A DNA stretch of 64,000 bases from contig OY762279.1 of assembly GCA_963665455.1 (NCBI GenBank), forward strand, positions 868,001-932,000. Reading direction: 5' to 3'. Each line of letters starts with the position of its first letter. The stretch's first letter is position 1. The notes beneath the pieces were generated by a model. That model made no database searches. It was not told the DNA's origin and worked only from the letters and a program-made list of their open reading frames with translations. This DNA comes from VXNE01 sp963665455 (GTDB taxonomy: Bacteria > Pseudomonadota > Gammaproteobacteria > Pseudomonadales > Azotimanducaceae). Both the position numbers and the translations under genes were made by a program. This document shows, piece by piece, positions 1 through 10,315 of this stretch.

Positions 1-2
1 TG

Positions 3-887
3 GGTCTACTCGAAGCAGCGCTGGTGGCGGAGTGCCTCGGCGGTGCGGTCGCGCCCGCGCCGTTCGTCGGGTCGTCCGTCATGGCACCGGTGGCCCTGGC
101 ACTCGCCGGCAGCGATGCCCAGAAAGACGCGTGGCTGCCCCGCATCGCGGGCGGCGAGACCGTGTTCGGCGTCGGGGTGACGGAGCAGATCGGCAGCCGC
201 GAAAGCGAAGGCATCACGGCGGACGACGGAAGGCTGACTGGCAAGGCCCTGTTCGTCCTCGACGGCGTCGACGCCGACATGCTGCTGATCGCCGGCAACG
301 ACGGCACCCTGCATCTGGCGCGCGCCGCCGATGCCGACGTGCGGAAGCTGCCGACGATCGATCGCACGCGGTCCGTGGCGGAAGTGCGCCTGGACGCCAC
401 GCCGGCGGAGACCTTGCCGGGGTCCGCCGAGAGTCCGGAACCGCTGCTCGCCGCCATCGACGCGGGCCGGATCATGCTCGCGGCGGACACCCTGGGCGCG
501 GCCCAGAACATGCTCGACCAAGCCGTCGCCTACGCGAAGGAGCGCCGGCAGTTCAACCGGGTCATCGGTTCGTTCCAGGCGGTGAAACACCTCTGTGCCG
601 AGATGGCGGCCACGCTCGAACCGTGCCGCTCCCTCGTCTGGTATGCCGCCCACGCCACCGATGCGATGCCGGAAGAGGCGCGTCTCATGGCATGCCACGC
701 GAAGGCGCACCTCGCGGAGGTGGGCCGCTTCGTCGCCCGCACCGCGACGGAGGTACACGGAGGCATGGGTTTTACGGACCTGCTGGGTCTACACTACTGG
801 TTCAAGCGTGTCGGTCTGGACCGGCAACTGCTCGGTGCGCCCGAGGTGGTCCGGGAGGAAGCCGCCGCCGTCCAGGGGTGGACCTAG
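3..887 (+). CDS. Acyl-CoA dehydrogenase, C-terminal part (5' end outside window)
   Basis: The reading frame is open from the left edge, with its first full codon at base 3, so the N-terminal FAD/acyl-CoA lid is missing. The visible 294 residues cover the middle beta domain (GVGVTEQIGSRES) and the C-terminal helical domain. That domain has the family hallmark AYAKERRQFNRVIGSFQAVKH and the late EVHGGMGFTDLLGLHYWFKR stretch. Such flavoenzymes oxidise acyl-CoA to enoyl-CoA and pass electrons to ETF. Chain-length specificity cannot be judged from this part. The gene ends 49 bases before the amt start and may share a transcript with it. Confidence 0.85.
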   Translation, partial: GLLEAALVAECLGGAVAPAPFVGSSVMAPVALALAGSDAQKDAWLPRIAGGETVFGVGVTEQIGSRESEGITADDGRLTGKALFVLDGVDADMLLIAGNDGTLHLARAADADVRKLPTIDRTRSVAEVRLDATPAETLPGSAESPEPLLAAIDAGRIMLAADTLGAAQNMLDQAVAYAKERRQFNRVIGSFQAVKHLCAEMAATLEPCRSLVWYAAHATDAMPEEARLMACHAKAHLAEVGRFVARTATEVHGGMGFTDLLGLHYWFKRVGLDRQLLGAPEVVREEAAAVQGWT

Positions 888-936
888 ATCGAGGGCGAGG
901 AGTTTCGCAGAGGCGGAAGACGTGCAAGGAGGGGCC

Positions 937-2346
937 ATGCACTTCGGTGACAATCGGTTGGGAGAGGGTGGCGTAACGGCGCTGCGACGAGTCCCCAAGG
1001 CCACCGCGGCGATCGCCGCCATCGGCGCCGTTCTCTACGCGGCGACGGTCAGCGCGGAAGTGAGCGCCGAGTCGCAGTTCGTCCTCAACACGTTCTCGTT
1101 CCTCATCTGGGGCGCCCTGGTCATGTGGATGTGCGCCGGCTTCACCATGCTCGAGGCCGGTTCCGTGCGCACCAAGAACGCATCGGTAATCTGCCTGAAG
1201 AACATCGGCCTCTATTCCATCGCGGGGCTCGCCTACTACCTGATCGGCTACAACCTGATGTACACGGACACCGGCAGCCTGATCGGCGCGGTGCAGTTCC
1301 TCTACGGTCCGTCGGAGGCGGAACTGGCGATGCTCGCGGGCGATGAGGAAGCGACCGAGGCCGTGGTCGAGCAAGGCTATTCAACGATGTCCGACTGGTT
1401 CTTCCAGATGGTGTTCGTGGCGACCGCCGCCTCCATCGTCTCCGGCACGCTGGCGGAACGGGTGAAGCTCTGGACCTTCTTCGCGTTCACCGCGGTCCTC
1501 ACGGCCATCATCTACCCCATCGTGGGCGCTTGGACGTGGGGCGGCGGCTGGCTCTCGGAGATGGGTTTCAAGGATTTCGCAGGCTCGACGATCGTCCACT
1601 CGACCGGCGGCTGGGCGGCGCTCGCCGGCACGATCATCGTCGGGGCGCGGATGGGCAAGTTCCGAAAGGACGGCTCGGTCAAGTCGACGCCCCCCTCGAA
1701 CGTGCCCGCCGTGACGCTCGGGGTCTTCATCCTGTGGCTCGGCTGGTTCGGCTTCAACGGCGGCTCGCAACTGGCGCTCGCCGGCGCGGTCGACGCCGTG
1801 GCCATGAGCAACGTGCTGGTCAACACGAACCTCGCGGCGGCGGCGGGCGTGATGGCCGCGGTCAGCGTGTCCCGGGCCATCCTCGGCCGGGTCGATCTCC
1901 TCGCGGTGCTGAACGGGGCCATCGCGGGTCTCGTCTCCATCACCGCCGGCCCGGACATCGTGGATCACTACTGGGCGATCATCATCGGCGCCATCGGCGG
2001 CATCATCTGCACCCTCGGCATGAAGCTGATGGAGAATCTCAAGCTCGACGACGTGGTGGGGGCGGTACCGGCCCACCTCTTCGCCGGCGTATGGGGCACG
2101 CTCGCGGTCTGCATCGCGGCCGGCGGCGACTTCGTCACCCAGGTGATCGGGATTCTGGCCATCGGCGTCTTCGTATTCGCGGTCTCGCTCTTGCTTTGGG
2201 CCGGACTACACAAGATCATGGGCGCCCGCGTCACGCGCAGCGTGGAAGAGCTGGGCCAAGACGCGGCGGAACTGGGGATCGAGGCCTACCCGGAGTTCGT
2301 GCTGATGCCGGACCAGGAAGGCTTCGAGGCCGAGCAGGGAGAATGA
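937..2346 (+). CDS. amt: Ammonium transporter (Amt/MEP/Rh family)
   Basis: Inner-membrane ammonium channel of 469 residues. I start it at the ATG at 937, which follows a strong AAGGAGGGG site; the frame stays open upstream but only through acyl-CoA dehydrogenase sequence. A hydrophobic N-terminal segment precedes about eleven membrane helices. The Amt signature DFAGSTIVHSTGGWAAL carries the first pore histidine, and AVPAHLFAGVWGT the second. The usual partner glnK/glnB is not adjacent; a STAS gene follows instead. The stop codon TGA at 2344-2346 is formed by a T plus the first two bases of a palindromic repeat, so the C-terminal end may have been reset by that insertion. Confidence 0.95.
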   Translation: MHFGDNRLGEGGVTALRRVPKATAAIAAIGAVLYAATVSAEVSAESQFVLNTFSFLIWGALVMWMCAGFTMLEAGSVRTKNASVICLKNIGLYSIAGLAYYLIGYNLMYTDTGSLIGAVQFLYGPSEAELAMLAGDEEATEAVVEQGYSTMSDWFFQMVFVATAASIVSGTLAERVKLWTFFAFTAVLTAIIYPIVGAWTWGGGWLSEMGFKDFAGSTIVHSTGGWAALAGTIIVGARMGKFRKDGSVKSTPPSNVPAVTLGVFILWLGWFGFNGGSQLALAGAVDAVAMSNVLVNTNLAAAAGVMAAVSVSRAILGRVDLLAVLNGAIAGLVSITAGPDIVDHYWAIIIGAIGGIICTLGMKLMENLKLDDVVGAVPAHLFAGVWGTLAVCIAAGGDFVTQVIGILAIGVFVFAVSLLLWAGLHKIMGARVTRSVEELGQDAAELGIEAYPEFVLMPDQEGFEAEQGE

Positions 2347-2419
2347 GCCCTCAGCCGGGGAGCGCGAGGGGCTTGCCCCTCGCAAGGAAAGGCAGCGCGA
2401 GGGGCTTGCCCCTCGTAGG
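2345..2419 (+). repeat. 45-base palindromic repeat, locus 1 (one full and one short unit)
   Basis: The full unit starts GAGCCCTCAGCCGGGGAGC and contains a perfect inverted repeat at 2364-2383, gcgaggggcttgcccctcgc (9-base arms, TT centre). A second, shorter unit lacking the first ~15 bases follows, with its palindrome at 2397-2416 and one end mismatch (T for C). The same unit recurs at 36569-36735 and 62883-62972. Here it lies between amt and the STAS gene and overlaps the amt stop codon by two bases. It could fold as a strong hairpin in mRNA, but there is no following T-tract typical of a terminator. Confidence 0.85.
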
Positions 2420-2480
2420 AAGAGACGGGATTCATGCACGACCCCGTTTCGTGGGCTAAGATGTAAAGCAGGAGGCACCC

Positions 2481-2819
2481 ATGGACATCGCTACCGACAG
2501 AGACGGCGGAACGCTCTTCCTGACCGTCGGAGGCCGCATCGACGGCCTCAACGCCCACGAGTTCCAGGACTCGGCGACGGGTGCCATCCAGGATTCCGAC
2601 GAAAACGTCATCCTGGATTTCGAAGGTGTCTCCTACATCAGCAGCGCCGGCTTGCGGGCCGTGCTGCTGATCGCCAAGACCGTGCGCGAGCGCCAGGCCC
2701 AGTTCGCGGTCTGCTCCCTGACGAAGCTGGTCGACGAGGTCTTTCGGATCAGCGGCTTCGACAACATCGTGCCGATTCACGAAACCCGCGAGGCGGCGGT
2801 CGCGGCCACCCAGGGCTAA
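2481..2819 (+). CDS. STAS-domain protein (anti-sigma factor antagonist-like)
   Basis: This 112-residue protein is a single STAS domain. The beta strand LDFEGVSYISSAGLR contains Ser54/Ser55, and Ser55 matches the serine phosphorylated in SpoIIAA/RsbV-type antagonists. A clear AGGAGG site precedes the ATG. Such proteins switch partner between an anti-sigma kinase and a sigma factor or other target, depending on phosphorylation. No RsbW-like kinase or sigma factor lies beside it. A PP2C-type phosphatase sits at 37.8 kb, far away, so any link is a guess. It may be co-transcribed with amt through the repeat. Confidence 0.85.
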   Translation: MDIATDRDGGTLFLTVGGRIDGLNAHEFQDSATGAIQDSDENVILDFEGVSYISSAGLRAVLLIAKTVRERQAQFAVCSLTKLVDEVFRISGFDNIVPIHETREAAVAATQG

Positions 2820-2872
2820 CGCGGGCTACAACCGCCGTCGCCGAGACGAGCGTCCCATCCCGACAAGGCGTT

Positions 2873-4225
2873 TCACGCGGGGGCCAGCCGCCGCCGTTCG
2901 AGGCTGATCGTCCGCGCGTTCCACGCCCGTCCCCAAAGCCCAACGATCACGTTCGTGCAGGCCATCGCGACGAAGACCCCCGCGTAGCCGTAGTAGTGGC
3001 GGCCGAGCAGCGCCAGCGGCACGTAGAAGACGAATAGCCGCAGCACCGACAGGCATAGCGCCGGCATGGGCTTGGACATCGCGTTGAACGCGCCGTTGGC
3101 CACGTTCGCCATGCCGATGAAGCCGATGGTGAGCGGGATGATGTAGAGGTACGCCGTGGCGGTGGCGACCACCACCGGCTCGTCGTTGATGAGCGAAACG
3201 AACGTGCGGCCCCCGATCCACATCACGCAGGCCGCGATGACCCCCCACACCAGGCAGTACCGGTAGCAGATCGCCAACGCCTGGTTGACGCGGTCGAACC
3301 GTCGGGCGCCCCAGTTCTGCCCAACCAGCGGCGCCGTGCTCGACGAGATGCCGATGACCACCATGAACACCACCGCGTCGATGCGGGCCGCGACCCCGAA
3401 GCCCGCCACCACCGCCGTACCGAACCCGGACAGGAGACGGGTGAGGACGGCGGTCGCGAGCGGCTCGATGACGTTCGTCGCCATGGCCGGAACGCCCACG
3501 TGCAGGATGACGCGGGTGGAAGCGACCAGTCCCCGCAAGGACGGCCGCAGCATCCGCTCGCGCACCGCGAACCAGTAGACCGTCAACAGGAACGACAGAG
3601 CACGCGCCAGGACGAACGCCCAAGCCGCGCCCTCCACGCCGAGTGCGGGCAAACCCGCCCAGCCAAAGATCAGGAACGGCCCGATCAGGACCTGCAGCAC
3701 CGACCCCAGCGTGATGACGTAGCCGGGGAACACCGGATCGCCGATGGAGCGCATGAACAGCGTGCCGGCCATGGACAGCCCGAACAACGGGAAGCCGAGC
3801 GCCCAGACGCGAACGTAGGCCACCACGAGCTCGAGGACCTCGCCGCGGGCACCAAGCAGGTGAAAGAGGGGACGCGCGAAGCCCGCGACCAACGCCGCGC
3901 AACCCACCGTGAAGACGAGGAGCAGCAGCAACCCGTGGGTCGTCAGGAGTGCCGCGCCCTCCCGGTCGCCCACGCCCATGGCGCGTGCCACCCGCACGCC
4001 GCCACCGAGCGTCAAACCCCGGGTCATCGCGCCAAGCGCCATCACGGCCGGAAAGGTGAACGTGACCGCGGCGAGCGCCTCCGTCCCGACGAGGCCCAGA
4101 TAGACGGCCTCGACGAACTGCGCGAGCGTCATGGCCAGGAAGCCCAGGATCATGAACCCGGACAGGCGCATGACGTGCCGCGACAGATCGCCTTCGGTGA
4201 AGCTCGCCCGGGCGCGGTCAGCCAT
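2873..4225 (-). CDS. MATE family efflux transporter
   Basis: A 450-residue integral membrane protein with about twelve hydrophobic helices in two repeated halves, the normal size for multidrug and toxin extrusion antiporters. The start MADRARASFTEGDLSRHVMRLSGFMIL fits the family, whose first helix follows a short polar lead. MATE proteins export organic cations or other drugs in exchange for Na+ or H+. The substrate cannot be inferred. The gene is divergent from the VOC gene (64 bases between starts) and converges on the STAS gene (53 bases between stops). Confidence 0.9.
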   Translation of the reverse strand: MADRARASFTEGDLSRHVMRLSGFMILGFLAMTLAQFVEAVYLGLVGTEALAAVTFTFPAVMALGAMTRGLTLGGGVRVARAMGVGDREGAALLTTHGLLLLLVFTVGCAALVAGFARPLFHLLGARGEVLELVVAYVRVWALGFPLFGLSMAGTLFMRSIGDPVFPGYVITLGSVLQVLIGPFLIFGWAGLPALGVEGAAWAFVLARALSFLLTVYWFAVRERMLRPSLRGLVASTRVILHVGVPAMATNVIEPLATAVLTRLLSGFGTAVVAGFGVAARIDAVVFMVVIGISSSTAPLVGQNWGARRFDRVNQALAICYRYCLVWGVIAACVMWIGGRTFVSLINDEPVVVATATAYLYIIPLTIGFIGMANVANGAFNAMSKPMPALCLSVLRLFVFYVPLALLGRHYYGYAGVFVAMACTNVIVGLWGRAWNARTISLERRRLAPA

Positions 4226-4289
4226 GAGCAGGTCGATCCAGCGGTGCTACCTTAGGCGCCTTCCACATCCCCGTTGGACGGAGAACGCC

Positions 4290-4664
4290 ATGACCGATTC
4301 CTCCCGCCCCGTCTTCGCCGTCGGCCACCTGAGCATGCCCGTCGAGGATGTTCACTCCGCGTACGACTTCTTCGTCCGTCACGGGATGCGGGCGGTTCTC
4401 GAGCGGGGGGACTTCGGCATCCTGGAGCTGCGCGGCGGCACGCACCTGATCCTTACCCAGGCCGAGGACGCCATCACGGAAGGCGTGCGCGCCCCGTTCG
4501 ACCTGATGGTGGACGATGTCGATGCCGTCCACGCGGCGTTCGTGGAGGACGGCGTCGAGGCCACGGACATCGAACGCGGCAAGATCCACGACTCCTTCCG
4601 CGTGACCGGCCCGTCCGGCTACTCGATTCCGATCAATTCGTCGCACGCCGTGGGCGTTGTCTGA
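4290..4664 (+). CDS. VOC superfamily protein (glyoxalase/dioxygenase fold)
   Basis: A 124-residue single-module vicinal-oxygen-chelate protein. VGHLSMPVEDVHSAYDFFVRHGMR forms the first beta-alpha unit and APFDLMVDDVDAVHAAFVEDGV the second, ending with a typical TGPSGYSIPINS strand. I start at the ATG at 4290 after CGGAGAACGCC. The frame is open upstream, but there it overlaps the divergent MATE promoter region. The substrate is unknown, and the metal-binding triad is not convincingly complete. recQ begins 61 bases after its stop. Confidence 0.8.
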   Translation: MTDSSRPVFAVGHLSMPVEDVHSAYDFFVRHGMRAVLERGDFGILELRGGTHLILTQAEDAITEGVRAPFDLMVDDVDAVHAAFVEDGVEATDIERGKIHDSFRVTGPSGYSIPINSSHAVGVV

Positions 4665-4725
4665 CAGCAAGGGTGGGGGATCTCCGCTAGGCAGCGCGTC
4701 GCCGCACCCTTATGGTAGCCCCGTG

Positions 4726-6561
<1,836 letters not shown>

Positions 6562-6571
6562 ACTCGAAGCG

Positions 6572-7027
6572 ATGTTGCACGGCCCCAGCCGCACCGAACT
6601 GCCGTACACCGAGACCGCGATGCTTGAGCACGCTGGCCTGGACGTCGACGAACGAGCGGACGACCCGAGTCCGATGCTCGAATACACGACGGGGTTCGCC
6701 GCCGTTCTGGCGACGAGCCTGACGCCCGCAACGCTCGCGCAGAAGCTCGGCTTCACACCGCGGCGGGTGCGGCGGATGATTCGCAAGCAAAGCCTCTACG
6801 CCATGAAGATCGGTGGCCGCCTGCATGTCCCGGCCTACCAGCTCTCCGGGCACGCACTGGTGCCGAACATCGCCCGGGTGAATCAGGCCCTCGCGCATCT
6901 TGACCCGGTTTCGGTGCAGCGTTGGTTCACCACCGCCGACCCGGATCTGGAGGACATGACGCCACTCGACTGGTTGAAGGCGGGGCGGGAGGTCGAGGCG
7001 GTGCTGAAGGTGGTGCCCGAGCGTTAG
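6572..7027 (+). CDS. Putative DNA-binding protein, antitoxin-like (Xre/MbcA/ParS-type C-terminus)
   Basis: A 151-residue protein. The middle part, TPATLAQKLGFTPRRVRRMI, reads as a helix-turn-helix of the excisionase or MerR kind. The end, VQRWFTTADPDLEDMTPLDWL followed by KAGREVEAVL, resembles the toxin-binding domain of Xre/MbcA/ParS antitoxins. The frame is open upstream into recQ, so the start at 6572 is chosen by spacing only; an ATG at 6620 is possible. No RES-type toxin lies next to it. The downstream gene is a convergent secreted nuclease. It could be an orphan antitoxin or a simple regulator. Function is not established. Confidence 0.55.
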   Translation: MLHGPSRTELPYTETAMLEHAGLDVDERADDPSPMLEYTTGFAAVLATSLTPATLAQKLGFTPRRVRRMIRKQSLYAMKIGGRLHVPAYQLSGHALVPNIARVNQALAHLDPVSVQRWFTTADPDLEDMTPLDWLKAGREVEAVLKVVPER

Positions 7028-7064
7028 AGCCGCGGGTCTGCCGGCATGACGGGTGCGTGTTCGA

Positions 7065-7754
7065 TCACCGGCATAGCCGCTCGCATGGCACCCCATCGCC
7101 GTCTCCGTCGAGGCGCGTGATGCCGCATTGGGTGAGGAAGAAGCGCGCCTCGCCGCAGGAGGACATCTCCCCGCAGGTGGTCTTCGTTCCGCAGGTCGGG
7201 GGAACCGCAGTCCCGAAGGCTACCGATGGAACGGTCGTTTCGGCGACGCTGGGACTGCGCACGCCCCGGCGCCACTCCCAGGGCGGCACGCGGTCGGTCT
7301 CCGGTAGGGACCACAAGCCTTGGCGCGTCTCCCGCGCGGCCTCTTCGTCGTCGAGCAGCCAGATGTCGGAGGAGTACCGCCGGTACACCCACGCATGGCC
7401 CTCCCGCACCATTTCGCGATTGATGTCGCGGTTGCCCACGTAAAGCCGTCCCAAGAGGCGCCCGTAGCGGTCCTGCCCTTGCGAGGCCACGCGTACGTCG
7501 CGCCGGAACACCTTGTCCGCTAGTGCCTGCCGAGCCCGCGTGCCCCAGGGTTGGCCCCGTTCCGGCGTGTCGATCTCCGTCAGGCGCACCTTAGTCTGCT
7601 GTCGCCGTTCCGTGTCGAGGATCGTCACCGTGTCGCCGTCCGCGATGCCCACCACGACGGCGTCGAGGCAAAAGGTCGTGTCGCAGGGATGGGCCTGTAC
7701 CGTCCCCGCCGCGAACGCGACCGCGAGCGCACACGCGAAAGCTGACTGATGCAA
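7065..7754 (-). CDS. Secreted thermonuclease (SNase) with Excalibur domain
   Basis: A 229-residue exported nuclease. The TTG start at 7754 has an AGGAG site nine bases upstream and opens a signal peptide (MHQSAFACALAVAFAAGTVQA). The staphylococcal-nuclease fold follows, with the active-site segments VRLTEIDTPERGQPWG and DRYGRLLGRLYV that hold the catalytic Arg/Glu/Arg set. The C-terminus has a Cys-containing Excalibur calcium-binding motif (LDGDGDGVPCERLC). It should cleave DNA/RNA outside the cytoplasm in a Ca2+-dependent way, for nutrition or defence. It is convergent with the putative DNA-binding gene. Confidence 0.92.
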   Translation of the reverse strand: MHQSAFACALAVAFAAGTVQAHPCDTTFCLDAVVVGIADGDTVTILDTERRQQTKVRLTEIDTPERGQPWGTRARQALADKVFRRDVRVASQGQDRYGRLLGRLYVGNRDINREMVREGHAWVYRRYSSDIWLLDDEEAARETRQGLWSLPETDRVPPWEWRRGVRSPSVAETTVPSVAFGTAVPPTCGTKTTCGEMSSCGEARFFLTQCGITRLDGDGDGVPCERLCR

Positions 7755-7812
7755 TGGCCGATCTCCTACACGGAGGTCGGCAACTATCCTACCTTGAGCT
7801 TGACCAGTCCGG

Positions 7813-8910
7813 TCAGCCCGAGACCATCGCCAGCTCCACGTAGCGACGCGGTGCGATGTTCACACGCGTCACGTACTGCACTGCATCCGTCAGGCTGTAC
7901 GTCCCCCTGTTCGTGTGCGGAATCTGCTCGCTCAGGTGATGCACCTCGACCCGGTGTGGCCCCGGCACCGGCCCCACGTCGACCGGAATCTCGAAGCGGC
8001 CTTCCGAGTCGCGATGAATGCGGACGCGGGTGATCGGCGAGCGCTCGTCGTCCGGCACGAGAGTTACCCACGCCATCCCCATCGGCCTGCCGTCCAGGGT
8101 CACCCGCCCGGACACGGATGTCCGCTGCGCGTCGGTCAGGAATCCACGGCGGCGCAGCCAGCGCAGCAGGAGCCGGGGCCACTCGTTGAGGTCGGGATCG
8201 CCCACGCCGAGGCCGAGGCCGTGTTCGCCATGCCCGAAGACGTGGAGTTCCGCCTGGACGCCGACGTCGAGCAGCGCCTTGTAGAAGAGCAACGATTGCT
8301 CCGCCGAGACGATGGCGTCCTCGTGAGTGTGGACGATGAAGCTCGGCGGCGTGTCCGCCGTCACGCGGTCGTCCGCGGGGGTGTATTCATCGGCCTTCCG
8401 CCCCCGAACCGGACCGTTGACGACGGCGTACACGGGGACGAGGAAGTCGGGGCGCGAGCTTTCGCGCTCGATGGGGTCGGGGTCGTCGGGGCGTCCCGCG
8501 TCATGGCGGGTGCCGACGGCCACCGTCAAGTGGCCGCCCGCCGAGAAGCCGAGCATGCCGAGGCGGTTCGTCGCGACGCCCCACTCCGCCGCGTGGGCGC
8601 GCACGTAGCGCATGGCGCGTAGCCCGTCGAGCAGCGAGACCTCGGAGTGATACTTCGGGCCGACGCGGTAGCGCAGCACGAACGCCGCGATGCCGGCGCG
8701 GTTGAGCCAGCGCGCTACCTGGAGCCCCTCGTGATCCGATGCCAAGACCCGGTAGCCGCCGCCGGGACTGACGATGATGCCCGCCCCAGTCGCCCGCTCC
8801 GGCACCGGCAGGTGGACGGTCAGCGCCGGATAGTCGACTACGTCGTTTCCCGCCGCTGCCGGCGCCCCGTCCGGCCAGAGTGGTAGCGGCTCGTCTCTGG
8901 TCTCCGTCAC
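7813..8910 (-). CDS. Alpha/beta hydrolase (acetyl-esterase-like) with C-terminal carboxypeptidase-regulatory-like domain
   Basis: A 365-residue protein from a GTG start. The first ~265 residues form an alpha/beta hydrolase. They include an oxyanion-hole segment IIVSPGGGYR, the nucleophile elbow GFSAGG, and a late acid/histidine pair (HTHEDAIVSAEQ ... GEHGLG). This is the arrangement of BD-FAE/acetyl-xylan-esterase-like enzymes. The last ~95 residues (SVSGRVTLDGRPMGMAWVTL onward) look like a beta-sandwich carboxypeptidase-regulatory/transthyretin-like domain, an uncommon addition. No signal peptide is visible, so it may act in the cytoplasm. Substrate unknown, likely an acetylated or other short-chain ester. 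Confidence 0.75.
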   Translation of the reverse strand: MTETRDEPLPLWPDGAPAAAGNDVVDYPALTVHLPVPERATGAGIIVSPGGGYRVLASDHEGLQVARWLNRAGIAAFVLRYRVGPKYHSEVSLLDGLRAMRYVRAHAAEWGVATNRLGMLGFSAGGHLTVAVGTRHDAGRPDDPDPIERESSRPDFLVPVYAVVNGPVRGRKADEYTPADDRVTADTPPSFIVHTHEDAIVSAEQSLLFYKALLDVGVQAELHVFGHGEHGLGLGVGDPDLNEWPRLLLRWLRRRGFLTDAQRTSVSGRVTLDGRPMGMAWVTLVPDDERSPITRVRIHRDSEGRFEIPVDVGPVPGPHRVEVHHLSEQIPHTNRGTYSLTDAVQYVTRVNIAPRRYVELAMVSG

Positions 8911-8947
8911 AACCCAGTCAGTGTACCCGGAACGTCCCGTTCCCCGA

Positions 8948-10315
8948 CTACTCCACCGCAGACAACGCCTCCAACGCTTGGTTCAGCGTGGTGACGCCAT
9001 GGGCCTCGATGCCCCGAATGCTCGTCTTCGGCAGGTTCGAGCGCGGGATGACGGCCTGGGTGAAGCCGTGTTTGCGCGCTTCCCGGAGACGTTCCTGTCC
9101 ATTCGGGACGGGCCGCACCTCGCCCGTCAGCCCCAACTCGCCGAAACAGACGAGGTCCCGGGGCAGCGCCCGGTTGCGGAAGCTCGACACCACCGCCGCG
9201 AGCAACGCGAGGTCGACGCCGGTCTCCGCGATCCGCACGCCGCCCACCACGTTCGCGAACACGTCCTGGTCCCCGAGCGACAGTCCGCAATGCCGGTGCA
9301 GCACGGCCAAGTGCATCCCGAGGCGCTGCCCGTCGAGGCCGACGCTGACCCGCTTCGGATAGCCGCCCTGGAGGTCGTCCACCAGCGCCTGGAGTTCCAC
9401 GAGCAGGGGTCGCGTGCCCTCCCACGTCACCGTGACGACGCTGCCGGGCGACATCTCGGCGGGACGCCGCAGGAAGATGGCGGACGGATTGGAGACCTCC
9501 TTCAGACCGTCCTCCGTCATGGCGAAGACGCCGAGTTCGTTCACCGCCCCGAAGCGGTTCTTGTGTCCCCGCAACGTGCGGTAGCGCGTGCCGGACGGAC
9601 TGTCGAGCATGACGAAGCAGTCGATCATGTGTTCGAGGACCTTGGGGCCGGCCAGGTTGCCCTCCTTGGTCACGTGCCCGACCAGCACCATCACGGTCTG
9701 TGTCTGCTTGGCGAGGCGCGTGAGCAGCGCCGCCGATTCCCGCACCTGGGTGACGCTGCCGGGCACGCCGCTCGCCGTCTCGACATGCATGACCTGGATC
9801 GAATCGATGACGACGACCCTCGGAGCTTGCCGCGCCACGAGGTCCGCGATGGCCTCGACCCGGGTCTCCGACGCCACGGTGAGGTCATCGCGCGGCAGGT
9901 CCAGCCGGCGCGCGCGGTCGGCGATCTGCTGCAGGGACTCTTCACCGCTGACGTAGAGGACGGGCATCGTGTGGGCGAGCGCCGCGGTCACCTGAAGCAG
10001 CAGCGTGCTCTTCCCCGCGCCCGGATCGCCCCCCATCAGGACGACGGAGCCCGGCACCAGCCCGCCCCCGAGCACCCGGTCGAACTCGCCCATCCCGGTG
10101 GGCAGCCGAGCCATGGGCGTGGTTTCCACGTCGGCCAGCCGCGTCACCTCCGCCGCCGTCCCGCCGAAGCCCACCGAGCGGGCCGCCCCGGTGCTCTTCG
10201 GCACGGACAGCTCGCGCAAGGTGTTCCACTGTCCGCAGGCGGAGCACTGTCCCTGCCACTTGGCGTGCTCGACGCCGCAGTCGTCGCAGACGTAGGCGAT
10301 CTTCGGCTTAGCCAC
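8948..10315 (-). CDS. radA: DNA repair protein RadA (branch-migration helicase)
   Basis: A 455-residue RadA/Sms. The N-terminal C4 zinc finger (YVCDDCGVEHAKWQGQCSACG) is followed by a RecA-like ATPase core with Walker A GGDPGAGKST, the RadA-specific KNRFG motif, and a C-terminal Lon-protease-like domain. It drives branch migration of recombination intermediates. The GTG start at 10315 lies eight bases inside the end of dnaB, so the two genes are probably translationally coupled, consistent with a shared replication/recombination role. Confidence 0.97.
   Translation of the reverse strand: MAKPKIAYVCDDCGVEHAKWQGQCSACGQWNTLRELSVPKSTGAARSVGFGGTAAEVTRLADVETTPMARLPTGMGEFDRVLGGGLVPGSVVLMGGDPGAGKSTLLLQVTAALAHTMPVLYVSGEESLQQIADRARRLDLPRDDLTVASETRVEAIADLVARQAPRVVVIDSIQVMHVETASGVPGSVTQVRESAALLTRLAKQTQTVMVLVGHVTKEGNLAGPKVLEHMIDCFVMLDSPSGTRYRTLRGHKNRFGAVNELGVFAMTEDGLKEVSNPSAIFLRRPAEMSPGSVVTVTWEGTRPLLVELQALVDDLQGGYPKRVSVGLDGQRLGMHLAVLHRHCGLSLGDQDVFANVVGGVRIAETGVDLALLAAVVSSFRNRALPRDLVCFGELGLTGEVRPVPNGQERLREARKHGFTQAVIPRSNLPKTSIRGIEAHGVTTLNQALEALSAVE

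Noticed and set aside
2345..2419. Intrinsic terminator after amt
   Set aside because: The hairpin is strong but has no T-tract, and identical hairpins occur inside a coding region at 62883-62972, so a terminator role is unlikely.
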